64,000 nucleotides of DNA from Calothrix sp. PCC 7716 (GCF_019977735.1 NZ_AP025018.1:8498580-8562579), one strand, 5' to 3'. Counted from the first letter of the stretch, positions 25,900 to 34,894 are shown. Made by a program: numbers and translations. Notes: generated from the sequence alone by a model not told the origin.

Positions 25900-27897
25900 T
25901 TATGTAAAGCTGGCTGCGCGCGAGTATCGCTCATTTAATTCAAGCAAGTGTTCATTCACCCGAATTAATTCCCTAGCGCGTTCTGTTACCTTTCTTTCTA
26001 ACTCATCCTTAGATTTGCGTAAATCAGCTTCGATTTTTTTACGTGTACTAATGTCAGTAACCGTACCTAGCATTCGCATTGCTTCACCTGCATCGTTATA
26101 GTAAAATTGACCTCGCGCTTCAATCCAGTGAATGCTACCATCTTGCCAGACAATACGAAACTCATGATGGTACTTAGTGTGTTCTGAGCGAACCTGGTTG
26201 ATTTTAAAATGTAAACTTTCCCGGTCGGATTGTAGGACGCAATTTATAAAAGTATCAAAAGTTCCATCAAATGAGCCTGGAGCCATTCCGAACAAGCGTT
26301 CTTGAGTTTCAGACCAAATTATTTGACCTGTCAATATATTCCAGTCCCAAATACCTATTTCAGCAGCTTCCAAAAAGAGCGCAAGTCGTTGATTTTCTTG
26401 TTGTGCCATTCGCCGAACTAATTTTATCCGCTCTAAACGATTGATAATTCGGGTGACAAGTTCGGGACCAACAAATGGTTTACTAACAAAATCATCAGCA
26501 CCAGCGCTAAAAACTTGATTGACAATATCTGCATCGTTATGAACCGTTAAAAATAAAATCGGTAATTCACTCCAATCAGGATGATTACGCACTGAAGAGC
26601 AAAGTTCAATGCCACTGACCCCAGGCATTTCTACATCTAAAATTAATAAATCTGGCTTGACTGCTTCCAGAGTTTCCCAAAATGCGCGCGGTTCGGCGAG
26701 AGTTTTGACTCTAAGTCCCCAAGGTGTAAGTAAAGTTTGTAGTAATTCTAATATCTTTGGGTCATCGTCTACAGCTAAAATAAGCGAATGCTCCTGAAAC
26801 GGTATTGCATCGGTAGTATATTGAGAATGCTGCGGTTCTAACTCGATTTCTTGCCGCAAAGCTTTGATCAATGCACCAAGTTGTACAGCATTATTTAATG
26901 AAATAGTTTCTGCTTTGAGTAACTTTTCTATTTTGCGTGCAATTTTAGAACCTTCTGGAAAGCCAAAAGTACCAAGCGAACCTGCTAACGTATGCGCTTC
27001 TTTTTTCGCTTGGCAATGCAATTCTTTATTTAAATCATTTTGAACTAATGCTTGAGATGCTTCTTCTAATATATTAACCTGTTCGGCAACTCGCCCTTTG
27101 AATTTCTGCCAAACTTTATTTATAGCCAAAGCAGTTTGTTGCGATTTTGACTCTGATTTGGAATGAGATGCTGAATTTACTTGTAATTCGTAAGCATCCT
27201 TCTGTTTACTTCCACTACTTTCTGACTGCGACTTGAGACGATAGCCTATACCGTACACCGTTTCAATTAAACTACTAGAGGCGCCTTTCTCTTTTAACTT
27301 CTGCCGTAAACCTTTAATATGAGTACGAACTGCTTCCTCACCAGGAGTATCTTCGTAAGACCATAGATGCTCCAAAATCATACCGCAGCTAAACACCCGT
27401 CGGCTGTTTCGCAAAAAAAGCTCTAATAATGCATACTCTTTAGGAGTTAAAGGCACTAATTGGTCGTCATAACTAACCTCGCAGCTTGTGGGGTCAAGCC
27501 GTAATTTACCCCACTCCAGAATAGGTTGTGAAGCGACTCCTCCTCGACGTAGTAGCGCGCGAACACGAGCAACAAGCTCTTCAGCGTCGAACGGTTTAAC
27601 TAAATAATCATCTGCACCAGCGTCAAGTCCAATAGCTTTTTCGTGACTGCTATCTCGACCAGTTATTAAAAGGATTGGAACGAGCAAACCATGAGCGCGT
27701 ATTTGCCGACATAAGCTAATTCCATCTAGCTTGGGTAGCATGACATCGAGAAGTAATAAATCGTAATCAAAGTTTTCAATTAACTCCCAACCCGATAAGC
27801 CGTTATTTGCTACCTCGACGACGTAATTTTGATTGCGAAGAATGGCTGCAAGCGCCTCCGATACAAATCCATCATCTTCCACAATTAAAATTTTCAT
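25900..27897 (-). CDS. Multi-domain response regulator: REC, winged helix, HPt, REC, PAS
   Basis: 665 residues starting MKILIVEDD; the longer frame adds 25 unlikely residues. Domains: receiver 1 (1-120, phospho-Asp51 in LLLDVMLPKLDG), OmpR-type DNA-binding domain (about 127-225, LTPKEYALLELFLRN and ETVYGIGYRL), HPt (about 275-345, His in KKEAHTLAGSLGTFGF), receiver 2 (about 370-490, LILDVEMPGVSG), PAS/PAC (about 505-620) and a C-terminal coiled coil. There is no kinase domain, so an external histidine kinase must feed it. Its DNA-binding class fits the 11-bp-period boxes found around it. Its own promoter shows no box. The next gene downstream is the box G gene. Confidence 0.92.
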   Translation of the reverse strand: MKILIVEDDGFVSEALAAILRNQNYVVEVANNGLSGWELIENFDYDLLLLDVMLPKLDGISLCRQIRAHGLLVPILLITGRDSSHEKAIGLDAGADDYLVKPFDAEELVARVRALLRRGGVASQPILEWGKLRLDPTSCEVSYDDQLVPLTPKEYALLELFLRNSRRVFSCGMILEHLWSYEDTPGEEAVRTHIKGLRQKLKEKGASSSLIETVYGIGYRLKSQSESSGSKQKDAYELQVNSASHSKSESKSQQTALAINKVWQKFKGRVAEQVNILEEASQALVQNDLNKELHCQAKKEAHTLAGSLGTFGFPEGSKIARKIEKLLKAETISLNNAVQLGALIKALRQEIELEPQHSQYTTDAIPFQEHSLILAVDDDPKILELLQTLLTPWGLRVKTLAEPRAFWETLEAVKPDLLILDVEMPGVSGIELCSSVRNHPDWSELPILFLTVHNDADIVNQVFSAGADDFVSKPFVGPELVTRIINRLERIKLVRRMAQQENQRLALFLEAAEIGIWDWNILTGQIIWSETQERLFGMAPGSFDGTFDTFINCVLQSDRESLHFKINQVRSEHTKYHHEFRIVWQDGSIHWIEARGQFYYNDAGEAMRMLGTVTDISTRKKIEADLRKSKDELERKVTERARELIRVNEHLLELNERYSRAASFT

Positions 27898-28091
27898 GGC
27901 AAAAAATTTTCCTGGTATTACATGATTTTTAACCTGACGAAAGTTAAAATTATACGTACAATTCACTAACACTTTAATTATTTCATATTATTAATATTTT
28001 TTTCAATTTTAATACATAACTTAAAGCTACTGTAACATAACTCAACATTCAGCTAACAGGCGCCAACCTCTAATTCTGAAAAATTGCGTGA

Positions 28092-28862
28092 CTATCCAAA
28101 GCTTTCAGACATATATATAGACGTATCTGAGCTACTAGTGTCTACTAGTAAGCTAGTATTGTTTTCTAAGTTTGAGGAGTTGCTGATTCTACGTTGAATA
28201 ATTTGAATTAGTTGTTGTGGTTTAAAGGATTCTAAGTTAACGAAATTACCTGCTTGTAGCCATTGTAGTTCTTGTAATGTCAATGTACTATGAATCTCAT
28301 TAGGTAATTGTACTTCATCTATAATCAAAGATGATTTTTCTACAATTAGATTATTTTTATTAGCCAAGACTTGCCGAGGTGTAATACCTATATCAATAAT
28401 AGTGACATTTGTATCTTTAAACCAGTCAGGACTTGTGCTGAGACGATGTACTACACATAAACCTTCAGATGTACAGTTGTGCAGTGCATAAACTTTTAAT
28501 TCTGAGTTACGTCGTAACATCTCCATTGTAGTATCAAAAATGCTTTGAGGGTACCCAGTAATACTAAGAATCGCACAATTATTTTCAAAGTGAAAGTTGT
28601 TAGCAATTAAAAACTGAGCTATATCTGCACTATCACAAACTACCAATCTATCAAAACTATAAGCTGTAACATCAGGATTGACTTGGGTCAGAATATTACA
28701 CTCTTGTGCAGGCGCCAGTCTTCGCAGTATCTTACCGTTTATACTTTCCCATCGATTTAATAATTCTATAAATCGGGTTTCAGATATTGCTAACTTCTCA
28801 ACTAGCTCACTTTTACGGTTTTTAACTACCTTTCCACTATATATAGTTAGAATTGAATACAC
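28092..28862 (-). CDS. Truncated paralogue of the zinc-ribbon membrane protein (possible pseudogene)
   Basis: 256 residues, open from a GTG. From about residue 25 on it is strongly similar to the C-terminal half of the protein encoded at 29792-31081: NPDVTAYSFDRLVVCDSADI, IANNFHFENNCAILSITGYP, TIIDIGITPRQ and LQAGNFVNLESFKPQQLIQI are shared. The zinc ribbon and membrane helices are missing. Five bases upstream of the GTG, out of frame, an ATGAAGTGTAT sequence matches the first codons (MKCI) of the intact paralogue, with one inserted base. So the copy arose by duplication and lost about 540 internal bases. The remaining frame has no stops and may still be expressed. Confidence 0.6.
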   Translation of the reverse strand: MYSILTIYSGKVVKNRKSELVEKLAISETRFIELLNRWESINGKILRRLAPAQECNILTQVNPDVTAYSFDRLVVCDSADIAQFLIANNFHFENNCAILSITGYPQSIFDTTMEMLRRNSELKVYALHNCTSEGLCVVHRLSTSPDWFKDTNVTIIDIGITPRQVLANKNNLIVEKSSLIIDEVQLPNEIHSTLTLQELQWLQAGNFVNLESFKPQQLIQIIQRRISNSSNLENNTSLLVDTSSSDTSIYMSESFG

Positions 28863-28905
28863 TTCATATTATTTTTTTAGTAGAAATTAAATTACGCCAT
28901 ATGTT

Positions 28906-28939
28906 AAAAAAGCCGAAGTAATTTAGCTTCGACTTTTTT
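28906..28939 (-). terminator. Rho-independent terminator
   Basis: AAAAAAG and CGAAG pair with CTTCG and CTTTTTT around a short loop, with one mismatch in the stem. Read on the minus strand it ends in six T, so it terminates the decayed gene at 28984-29670. Confidence 0.8.
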
Positions 28940-28983
28940 AGCTTTTATCTATGATACAAGAGCGCACGCCCTTAACGAACACG

Positions 28984-29670
28984 TTAAGATTGTCTTCCAA
29001 ACCTAACTAGCAACTCCTCGCGCGATAGTTGTATCAGCAAAGGAGTAAATTCTTCTGGAGACAGTGGTAATATTGTTTCCACAATTGACTGAAGCTCGTT
29101 ATCTATTGAGCCAAAACGAACTCGTAGTAAATTTTCGATTGTAGTGCGTCGTTCCTCTTGGCGCCCTTCTTGACGACCTTCTTGGCGCCCTTCTTGGCGA
29201 CTTTGTTGTTGAATTTGTTCTTTTTCTTGTTGGTAAAGCGGCTTTAGTCTCATAATTAACTCCCTATCAGTTTCATTTGTTTTCTTTTCAGCTGCCAAGT
29301 TGTTACGTAAGTTATACAATAATTCTAGCCCTATTTCTTTGTAAGAGTTGTTATCTGGTAATGCTTCAAGTTCGTCGATTGCTCGTTCTTGAACTTTACC
29401 GCGTCCAAGAACTCTTAACCATAACGTGTCGGGTGTTTTGGGCAACTGGTGAATGGCAACTATTGCTGCTCGTAAACCCGGTGCTAAGAAATACACTCCT
29501 TTTGGCCAGCCTTTTCTTGCACTGGCGCCGAAGTATGACAGTTTTCTTTTAGATGCTGTTGGTGTTAATATCCATACTTTTGGTATTTCTGAGGATTTTA
29601 ATTTTTTATCTGCCTTTTTATTCTTATTCTTCTTATTGCTTTTACCTCTATTTGCCTTTATGCGTACTAT
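28984..29670 (-). pseudogene. 5'-truncated Rpn/PD-(D/E)XK-type nuclease-family gene
   Basis: The frame is open from 29670 to the stop but has no ATG; a GTG at 29496 would give 170 residues. Upstream of that GTG the same frame reads EIPKVWILTPTASKRKLSYF, then WPKGVYFLAPGLRAAIVAIH and TLWLRVLGRGKVQERAI. This is the middle of a large cyanobacterial family with an N-terminal PD-(D/E)XK-like domain, often annotated as flagellar assembly protein H or Rpn-like. The C terminus has RQEG repeats and a DUF4351-like end (LSPEEFTPLLIQLSREEL). The N-terminal domain is replaced by a Lys/Asn-rich run, so the gene is broken at its 5' end. Confidence 0.65.
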
Positions 29671-29764
29671 CTAAAAGGAAATCAAATCAAACTTTTATTT
29701 TTTGTTTACGAAAAATTTATGTTAATATTAGCAACAAATGATAAACGGATAGTAACAAATCACT

Positions 29765-29786
29765 TATCCGTTACATCCGTTGCAAG
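29765..29786. repeat. Dispersed repeat copy, CCGTTACATCCGTTGCAAG type
   Basis: Copies of TACATCCGTTGCAA(A/G) occur at 12373, 23111 and here, and the tandem array at 2184-2237 is built from it. Upstream of two copies an ACGGATAGT piece lies 15-55 bases away, suggesting a degraded small element. Confidence 0.6.
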
Positions 29787-29791
29787 ATGTT

Positions 29792-31081
29792 TTACCCGAA
29801 GCTCTGAGTCGAGTAGATGTAAGTATCTGAGCTACTAGCTATTAATAAACTACTATCACTTTCTAAACTTAAAGTGTTAGCAATTCCCCGTTGAATGATT
29901 TGAATTAACTGCTGTGGTCTAAAAGATTCTAAATTAACAAAATTACCTGCTTGTAACCATTGTAATTCGTCTGGTGAGAGATTATTACTAATTTCACTAG
30001 GTAATTGACTTGCTTCGCTTGCTGATTGCGGTGATGTTTCTATAAAGATATTCTTTTTGGCGCCAATTGCTTGGCGAGGTGTTATACCTATATCTATGAT
30101 GGTAAAATTACTGTTTTGAAACCAGTTTGAACTTGTTCTGAGACGGTTGATTAAACTTAAACCTCTTGGTGTACAGTTATGTAATGCATAAACTTTTAAT
30201 TCCGGGTTACGTCGCAGCATATCCATCGTAGTTTGAAATATGATTTCTGGATAACCTGTAATGCTGAGGATGGCACAGTTATTTTCAAAGTGGAAGTTAT
30301 TGGCGATTAAAAACTGTGCTATATCTGCACTGTCACATACTATTAATCTGTCAAAGCTATATGCTGTAACATCAGGGTTGATAGAAGTCGCTTGATTATT
30401 TAGGTTTTGCGGCGCCAAAAGTAGTTTTTGAATATTACCATTAACTCTCTGCCAACGGTTAAGCCAGTTTTGATAATCTGATTCACTAATTAGATATTCT
30501 TGGGCTATAATGGTTTGATTTTGCAAAACGGAACCTTTATATATAGAAAACATTCCTAAAAGTACTGCTATCACAAATACAGGAAATAATTTTAGTATTA
30601 AAGTACTAACTAATATCCCAATGATTAAAATACATATTCCTACAAATATAAGTGATTTTGCGCTTGCTTTTCGACTTGCAGCATTAAGCTTTGGCGATTT
30701 GGTATTTTTGATGAGAGTTGTAATTATAATTATTTGATAGATTAAATTTGCAGTCAACCCACCAAGCGTACCTCCAAAAGAGCTAAAGAATATAGTAAAA
30801 AATACCATGCCAAAAATGTAACCGCAGCCAAAACCACCACTATTAAAAGCTTTGTTTCTAAATCTGTTATCTAAAAGATAAAACATTTGTTTGGGTGTAA
30901 AAAACAGAGTACTATTTATAGAAATGTCACTAATCACTTTTGCAAACATGGGGTCAGTCAACTTTGTTGTACCCATGCTTGTTGGTTCAAAGACAAAAGC
31001 ATGACCACAGTTTGAACATTTTCCGTAGTTAGCTGTTCTGTCTTTGAGGTTGTTGTCAGTTCCGCAATTGATACACTTCAT
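29792..31081 (-). CDS. Zinc-ribbon, multi-helix membrane protein with C-terminal soluble domain
   Basis: 429 residues. An N-terminal zinc ribbon (MKCINCGTDN ... GKCSNCGHAFVFEP, two CxxC pairs) is followed by a linker, membrane helices near residues 85-130 and 145-190, and a soluble domain of about 200 residues. That domain contains FDRLIVCDSADIAQFLIANN, NCAILSITGYP, LKVYALHNCTPRGLSLINRL and TIIDIGITPRQ. The order strand-DSA-helix, strand-GYP, strand-ALHNCTPRG resembles a Toprim-like fold with altered acidic residues; this is a guess from pattern only. It follows the decarboxylase-like gene by 16 bases and is the last gene of the operon. A truncated copy lies at 28092-28862. Function unknown. 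Confidence 0.65.
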   Translation of the reverse strand: MKCINCGTDNNLKDRTANYGKCSNCGHAFVFEPTSMGTTKLTDPMFAKVISDISINSTLFFTPKQMFYLLDNRFRNKAFNSGGFGCGYIFGMVFFTIFFSSFGGTLGGLTANLIYQIIIITTLIKNTKSPKLNAASRKASAKSLIFVGICILIIGILVSTLILKLFPVFVIAVLLGMFSIYKGSVLQNQTIIAQEYLISESDYQNWLNRWQRVNGNIQKLLLAPQNLNNQATSINPDVTAYSFDRLIVCDSADIAQFLIANNFHFENNCAILSITGYPEIIFQTTMDMLRRNPELKVYALHNCTPRGLSLINRLRTSSNWFQNSNFTIIDIGITPRQAIGAKKNIFIETSPQSASEASQLPSEISNNLSPDELQWLQAGNFVNLESFRPQQLIQIIQRGIANTLSLESDSSLLIASSSDTYIYSTQSFG

Positions 31082-31097
31082 AGTTGTTTAGTAATAT

Positions 31098-32306
31098 TTA
31101 AATAATTTGATTTGCTAGCAAAACACTGTAATCTTCACGCTTGCGAATTAAGCGGTGATTACCATTTTCGATTAAAACTTCTGCTGGTCTAGGACGGTGT
31201 AAAAAGTGTGACGACATTGCATACCCATAGGCGCCGACATCTAAAATAGCGATAATATCATTAATATTCAACGCTGGTAACAAACAATTTTTACCTAAAT
31301 AATCGCGCGAGTAAGTTGTATTGCCGCAAACATCTGTTTGATATAAATCAGAAGATGTAGAAGATGGATAAGCAATTATTTCTCGATAACCACCATGAAC
31401 GCTAGGCACACTTAAATTAGCGACAGTAGTATCAACACCAACAATTTGTTTCTCCGATTGCCATTTAACCGAGACAACTTTAGCAAGTAGAATAGCACAT
31501 CCGGCAATTGCAGCTCTACCAGGTTCAATCACTAATTCTATTGAATTATTTAATTTCTCTAAACAACGAGTTAACTCGGCGCCAAAAAATTCCCAATCAA
31601 AAGCGGCGCCACCATGACGATAAGGATAACCAAACCCACCGCCAAAATCTAAATATTCCCAATCAGGTAATTTACCTGCAACACTAAAAACGCTTTCAAT
31701 AGCTTGAGTAAAAGCAGTAGTAGCATTAGTACCAGTACCCCGATAAAAATGTAAACCGTTAACTTTCAACCCAGCATCACGAGCAATACTCGACGCTTTC
31801 CCAAAATCATCAGGATGCACACCAATACGACTATCACCCGTTAACTCAGGAAAATTTAAACGTAACCCCAACCTTACCTCTCTTACCTCTTCTCTTTGCG
31901 TCCTTTGCGTCCTTTGCGGTTCGTTCCATAAACCATAAACCTGACAAAACAACTTCACCTGCGAAACACTATCCAAATTAAACGTCCTAACACCCCACTT
32001 TAAAACCATTAACATCTCATCAGAATTAAGATTGCTACCACTATAAACAACCTTCTCTGGATTAAACCCAGCTTGCAGACCTAAATAAACATCCCCAGGA
32101 GTATTAGCATGAAGACCCCACCCACAATCTTTAAAAATTTTGAGTAAAGCCACATTTCCATTCGTCACACTCGCAAACCTAAATTGCGTCCTATCATACC
32201 TAACAGACGCACTAATATGATTAATATTTTGCCGTAACTTATTCGCATCATATATATATAGAGGCGAACCGTAAACATCTAATAGTTCCTTAATTAAGTT
32301 TTCCAT
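31098..32306 (-). CDS. Fold-III PLP decarboxylase homologue lacking the PLP lysine
   Basis: About 402 residues from an ATG at 32306 that overlaps the end of the asparagine-synthetase-like gene by 13 bases; the longer frame begins at a TTG. It aligns with diaminopimelate/ornithine decarboxylases over its length: PLYIYDANKLRQNI, GWGLHANTPGDVYLGLQAGF, GLHFYRGTGTN, LDFGGGFGYPY, IEPGRAAIAG and the C-terminal FLHRPRPAEVL. The usual YAxKAN motif reads FASVTN, so the PLP-binding lysine is valine, and the CGPxCxSxD motif reads CGNTTYSRD, so the substrate cysteine is threonine. It may be non-catalytic or a different enzyme. An in-frame tandem repeat inserts PQRTQRTQREEVREV near residue 140. Confidence 0.75.
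   Translation of the reverse strand: MENLIKELLDVYGSPLYIYDANKLRQNINHISASVRYDRTQFRFASVTNGNVALLKIFKDCGWGLHANTPGDVYLGLQAGFNPEKVVYSGSNLNSDEMLMVLKWGVRTFNLDSVSQVKLFCQVYGLWNEPQRTQRTQREEVREVRLGLRLNFPELTGDSRIGVHPDDFGKASSIARDAGLKVNGLHFYRGTGTNATTAFTQAIESVFSVAGKLPDWEYLDFGGGFGYPYRHGGAAFDWEFFGAELTRCLEKLNNSIELVIEPGRAAIAGCAILLAKVVSVKWQSEKQIVGVDTTVANLSVPSVHGGYREIIAYPSSTSSDLYQTDVCGNTTYSRDYLGKNCLLPALNINDIIAILDVGAYGYAMSSHFLHRPRPAEVLIENGNHRLIRKREDYSVLLANQII
31871..31920. repeat. Tandem repeats inside the decarboxylase-like gene
   Basis: CTTACCTCT units followed by three copies of CTTTGCGTC-type units. These are the short repeats usually seen between genes in these genomes; here they are translated in frame as QRTQRTQREEVREVR, adding a charged loop. 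Confidence 0.75.
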
Positions 32307-34045
32307 TTCTTGTAAAATCTCCAAACTTGACGAGGTAATACAAACGGATGATTCAATTCTTTTTTACCAGGTATTTCACCAAACACATAAACTCGCCATA
32401 ACTCCCACATAATTAGTAACCATAAAATTTCACCAACACGGCGCCCACTAATAGCAGCACTAAATTCTCCACTGACAATTTTAGTTGCAATATCTGGCTG
32501 AAAAACACCTTCACTACGTAAAATACCAGGATTTAACCAATCACCTAACTTATGCCAAAACTCATGCAAACACCAAGAAGTTAATGGTACTCCCATACCA
32601 CGCTTTTGGCGCCAAACGATTTCTTTTGGTAGCCAACTATCAACCGCGCGTTTCAAGATATACTTTTCACAACTACCTTGCAGCATTAATTCTCCACTCA
32701 AGCGAAATGACCATTGCGTTAACGGTAAATCACAAAAAAGAGAACGAACTTCTAGATTTTGAGAAAACGCAATATTAGTAGCCCTCGGCTGAATATTTTG
32801 GGCGCCTTTTAACATCAGCGAAGCGCGCCGTAAGCGATGCATCAATTCATAACTATATTTAGATTCAAGAGCTTCCTGTAACCAATCTTCGGCACTTAAT
32901 GAATTAATTTGATGACGAACACCAAGTTGATAGATACTTTCCTCATAACCCCAAAGACGGTGAAAAGTTTTTATATACTGACGAATAAAACTTTCTTCTC
33001 CATCAGGGTGTTGAGCTTGATAAATAGCAGCAGCAATTAAAGGTTTATTTGTCCAACCTGCAAATAACTGGTCGCCATTTTCGCCATTAAATATTACCCC
33101 TGTTTCTTGGCTAGCAGCTTGTGCCAAAAGATATAAAGGTACTGTGACACCATCACCGAAAGGTAAATCAAGCGCTTTTACTGTAGGTATCAAAGCTTTC
33201 TGAATATTACCAGGATTAGCATCAACTTTTACCAAAGGGATATTTAAATGCTGTGCAACAAGTTCTGCATATGGATATTCGGGAATACCTATATTACCAA
33301 AATCAAGAGTATAAGCTTTAACTTTTACTCCTGCTTGCACTAGCAACGCTGCAACAATAGAAGAATCTAAGCCACCTGATAAACAAACTCCTACAGGTTC
33401 GTCGTTTAAATCATTTATTTGGCGATTCACAGCGTCTTTGAGTAAAACTTGTAATTCTTCTATTGCTGTGCTTTCATTATATATTAAATCTGTCGCCTGT
33501 TGAAATTGAAGTAATTGCTTTTTCCCTAAAAAATTAATTTTATTATTATTGTAATTCCAGTTTAACTCTACACCTGCTTCTACAGCTTGAATTTGTTTAA
33601 CTGGAGTTACAGGGGTAGGAACGTATGAAAAACAATTATACCCATAAAGTGCAGCAATATTAATCTCAGGCGCCTTTACTAGTGGTAAAAGTAATTGCAA
33701 CTGAGAAGCAAACCAAATTACTTGCTCTTGCTGCATCCAATACAAAGGAACTCGTCCAAATGATTCTCGACCTAAAACTAGAGTACAAGCTTCAAGACGT
33801 ACCCATGCATCAGGAAAATTATCCATTCCAGATGCTGATAACGAGACAATATGATTTGATATAATCTTAGTCGAATCTGGTTCAAAATTAGAAATATAAG
33901 CAACATTATATATAATATCGCTATCATTCTGAGCATCTAATTTATAATGTTTTACTTTAATCTGGCTGAAAAGTTTTTCGAGTTCCTGACTTTGAGCATA
34001 ACCCCAATAGCCAACAAAATGATAATTACAAGGGATGCTACCCAT
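32294..34045 (-). CDS. Asparagine-synthetase-like amidoligase without the glutaminase cysteine
   Basis: 583 residues. The N-terminal domain has the class II glutaminase fold remnant, but the protein begins MGSIPCNYH, so the Cys2 nucleophile of glutamine-dependent asparagine synthetases is absent. The synthetase domain is well preserved: PP-loop VCLSGGLDSSIVAALL (about residue 220), DLPFGDGVTVP, IFNGENGDQLFAGW and RGMGVPLTSWCL. Such proteins use ammonia or an amine nucleophile; beta-lactam synthetases and lasso-peptide cyclases are of this type. It sits between a small membrane protein (9 bases) and the decarboxylase-like gene (overlap), so it is part of a tight operon. Substrate unknown. Confidence 0.82.
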   Translation of the reverse strand: MGSIPCNYHFVGYWGYAQSQELEKLFSQIKVKHYKLDAQNDSDIIYNVAYISNFEPDSTKIISNHIVSLSASGMDNFPDAWVRLEACTLVLGRESFGRVPLYWMQQEQVIWFASQLQLLLPLVKAPEINIAALYGYNCFSYVPTPVTPVKQIQAVEAGVELNWNYNNNKINFLGKKQLLQFQQATDLIYNESTAIEELQVLLKDAVNRQINDLNDEPVGVCLSGGLDSSIVAALLVQAGVKVKAYTLDFGNIGIPEYPYAELVAQHLNIPLVKVDANPGNIQKALIPTVKALDLPFGDGVTVPLYLLAQAASQETGVIFNGENGDQLFAGWTNKPLIAAAIYQAQHPDGEESFIRQYIKTFHRLWGYEESIYQLGVRHQINSLSAEDWLQEALESKYSYELMHRLRRASLMLKGAQNIQPRATNIAFSQNLEVRSLFCDLPLTQWSFRLSGELMLQGSCEKYILKRAVDSWLPKEIVWRQKRGMGVPLTSWCLHEFWHKLGDWLNPGILRSEGVFQPDIATKIVSGEFSAAISGRRVGEILWLLIMWELWRVYVFGEIPGKKELNHPFVLPRQVWRFYKKWKT

Positions 34046-34054
34046 ATTATTAAA

Positions 34055-34651
34055 TTATTTTACCTCAAAAGTTTCCTCGCCAAGCACCCTACCATTTAAT
34101 AACATTTGTACTTTCCACTTACCTACAGCGGCGCCTGAGTCAAGCACATACTTACAGTGGGTATCCCAAACGGACGTAGTAATACTTTTTGTTTCATAAC
34201 TATTTTGCTTGACAGTTTGACCGCTAGGATTTATCCAATTACAAGATAAATTTAACTTTTGCCCGACAGGCGCCTCTTTGAGAGTTACGCGGTAAAAAAA
34301 CTCAGCATTACTTCCACCATTTTGAGTATTAGTAATTTTCTCACTTTGTACAGCTACACGAGCCAAAGAGTTACTACGCTGCTGTGAAATAAATATTCCG
34401 CTACCTAGAATTAATACCAAAGCCGCAGCAACAGAACCAAAAATTAACTTATTGCGGCGTTTTTCTACCTCCAAAGCTTGACTGCGTGCGACTTGCGTCA
34501 TCGCTTCACCAAGTAACTCAGGCGGTAAATTCAACTCGTCAAGTATCTGCTTGACTTGCTCTGGTTCGAGTTCTTGTTCTTGACGCTCTTTTAGGCGCCC
34601 TAATTCTACAATTATTTGGTCTAGTTGCTCTTGGGTTAATCTTTGATTCAT
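34055..34651 (-). CDS. Membrane-anchored hypothetical protein, first gene of operon
   Basis: 198 residues from MNQRLTQEQL (an alternative start adds eight residues). The N-terminal 70 residues are helical and charged (LGRLKERQEQELEPEQVKQI), followed by one membrane helix (LIFGSVAAALVLILGSGIFI) and an extracytoplasmic beta-rich domain with two cysteines (LNLSCNWINPSG and WDTHCKYVL) that likely form a disulfide. The domain resembles immunoglobulin-like modules. It ends nine bases before the asparagine-synthetase-like gene and presumably is part of that operon. I do not recognise a function. Confidence 0.65.
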   Translation of the reverse strand: MNQRLTQEQLDQIIVELGRLKERQEQELEPEQVKQILDELNLPPELLGEAMTQVARSQALEVEKRRNKLIFGSVAAALVLILGSGIFISQQRSNSLARVAVQSEKITNTQNGGSNAEFFYRVTLKEAPVGQKLNLSCNWINPSGQTVKQNSYETKSITTSVWDTHCKYVLDSGAAVGKWKVQMLLNGRVLGEETFEVK

Positions 34652-34894
34652 AAAATAATTAAAGTAATGAACCATAAAGGAAGAGATAGCTGTTATAACA
34701 TATTTTTAAAAGCGACTACAGAGCGGCTTGCTTCAATTCCGTAAAAAAAGTTGCTCACTTAGAAATATCTTTACCTCCTGTTAACTTATGCTAAATGGGT
34801 TTACTATATTATTTCCATAACAAAAGCAGAATTTTATGCATACTCAGATAAAATCTTTTTGTGCAGATGCTCCGGAATCGCGTCTCTACCATAT

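Noticed and set aside
29792-34651. Lasso-peptide biosynthetic cluster because of the asparagine-synthetase-like enzyme
   Set aside because: No transglutaminase-like leader peptidase, no PqqD-like recognition element and no precursor peptide were found.
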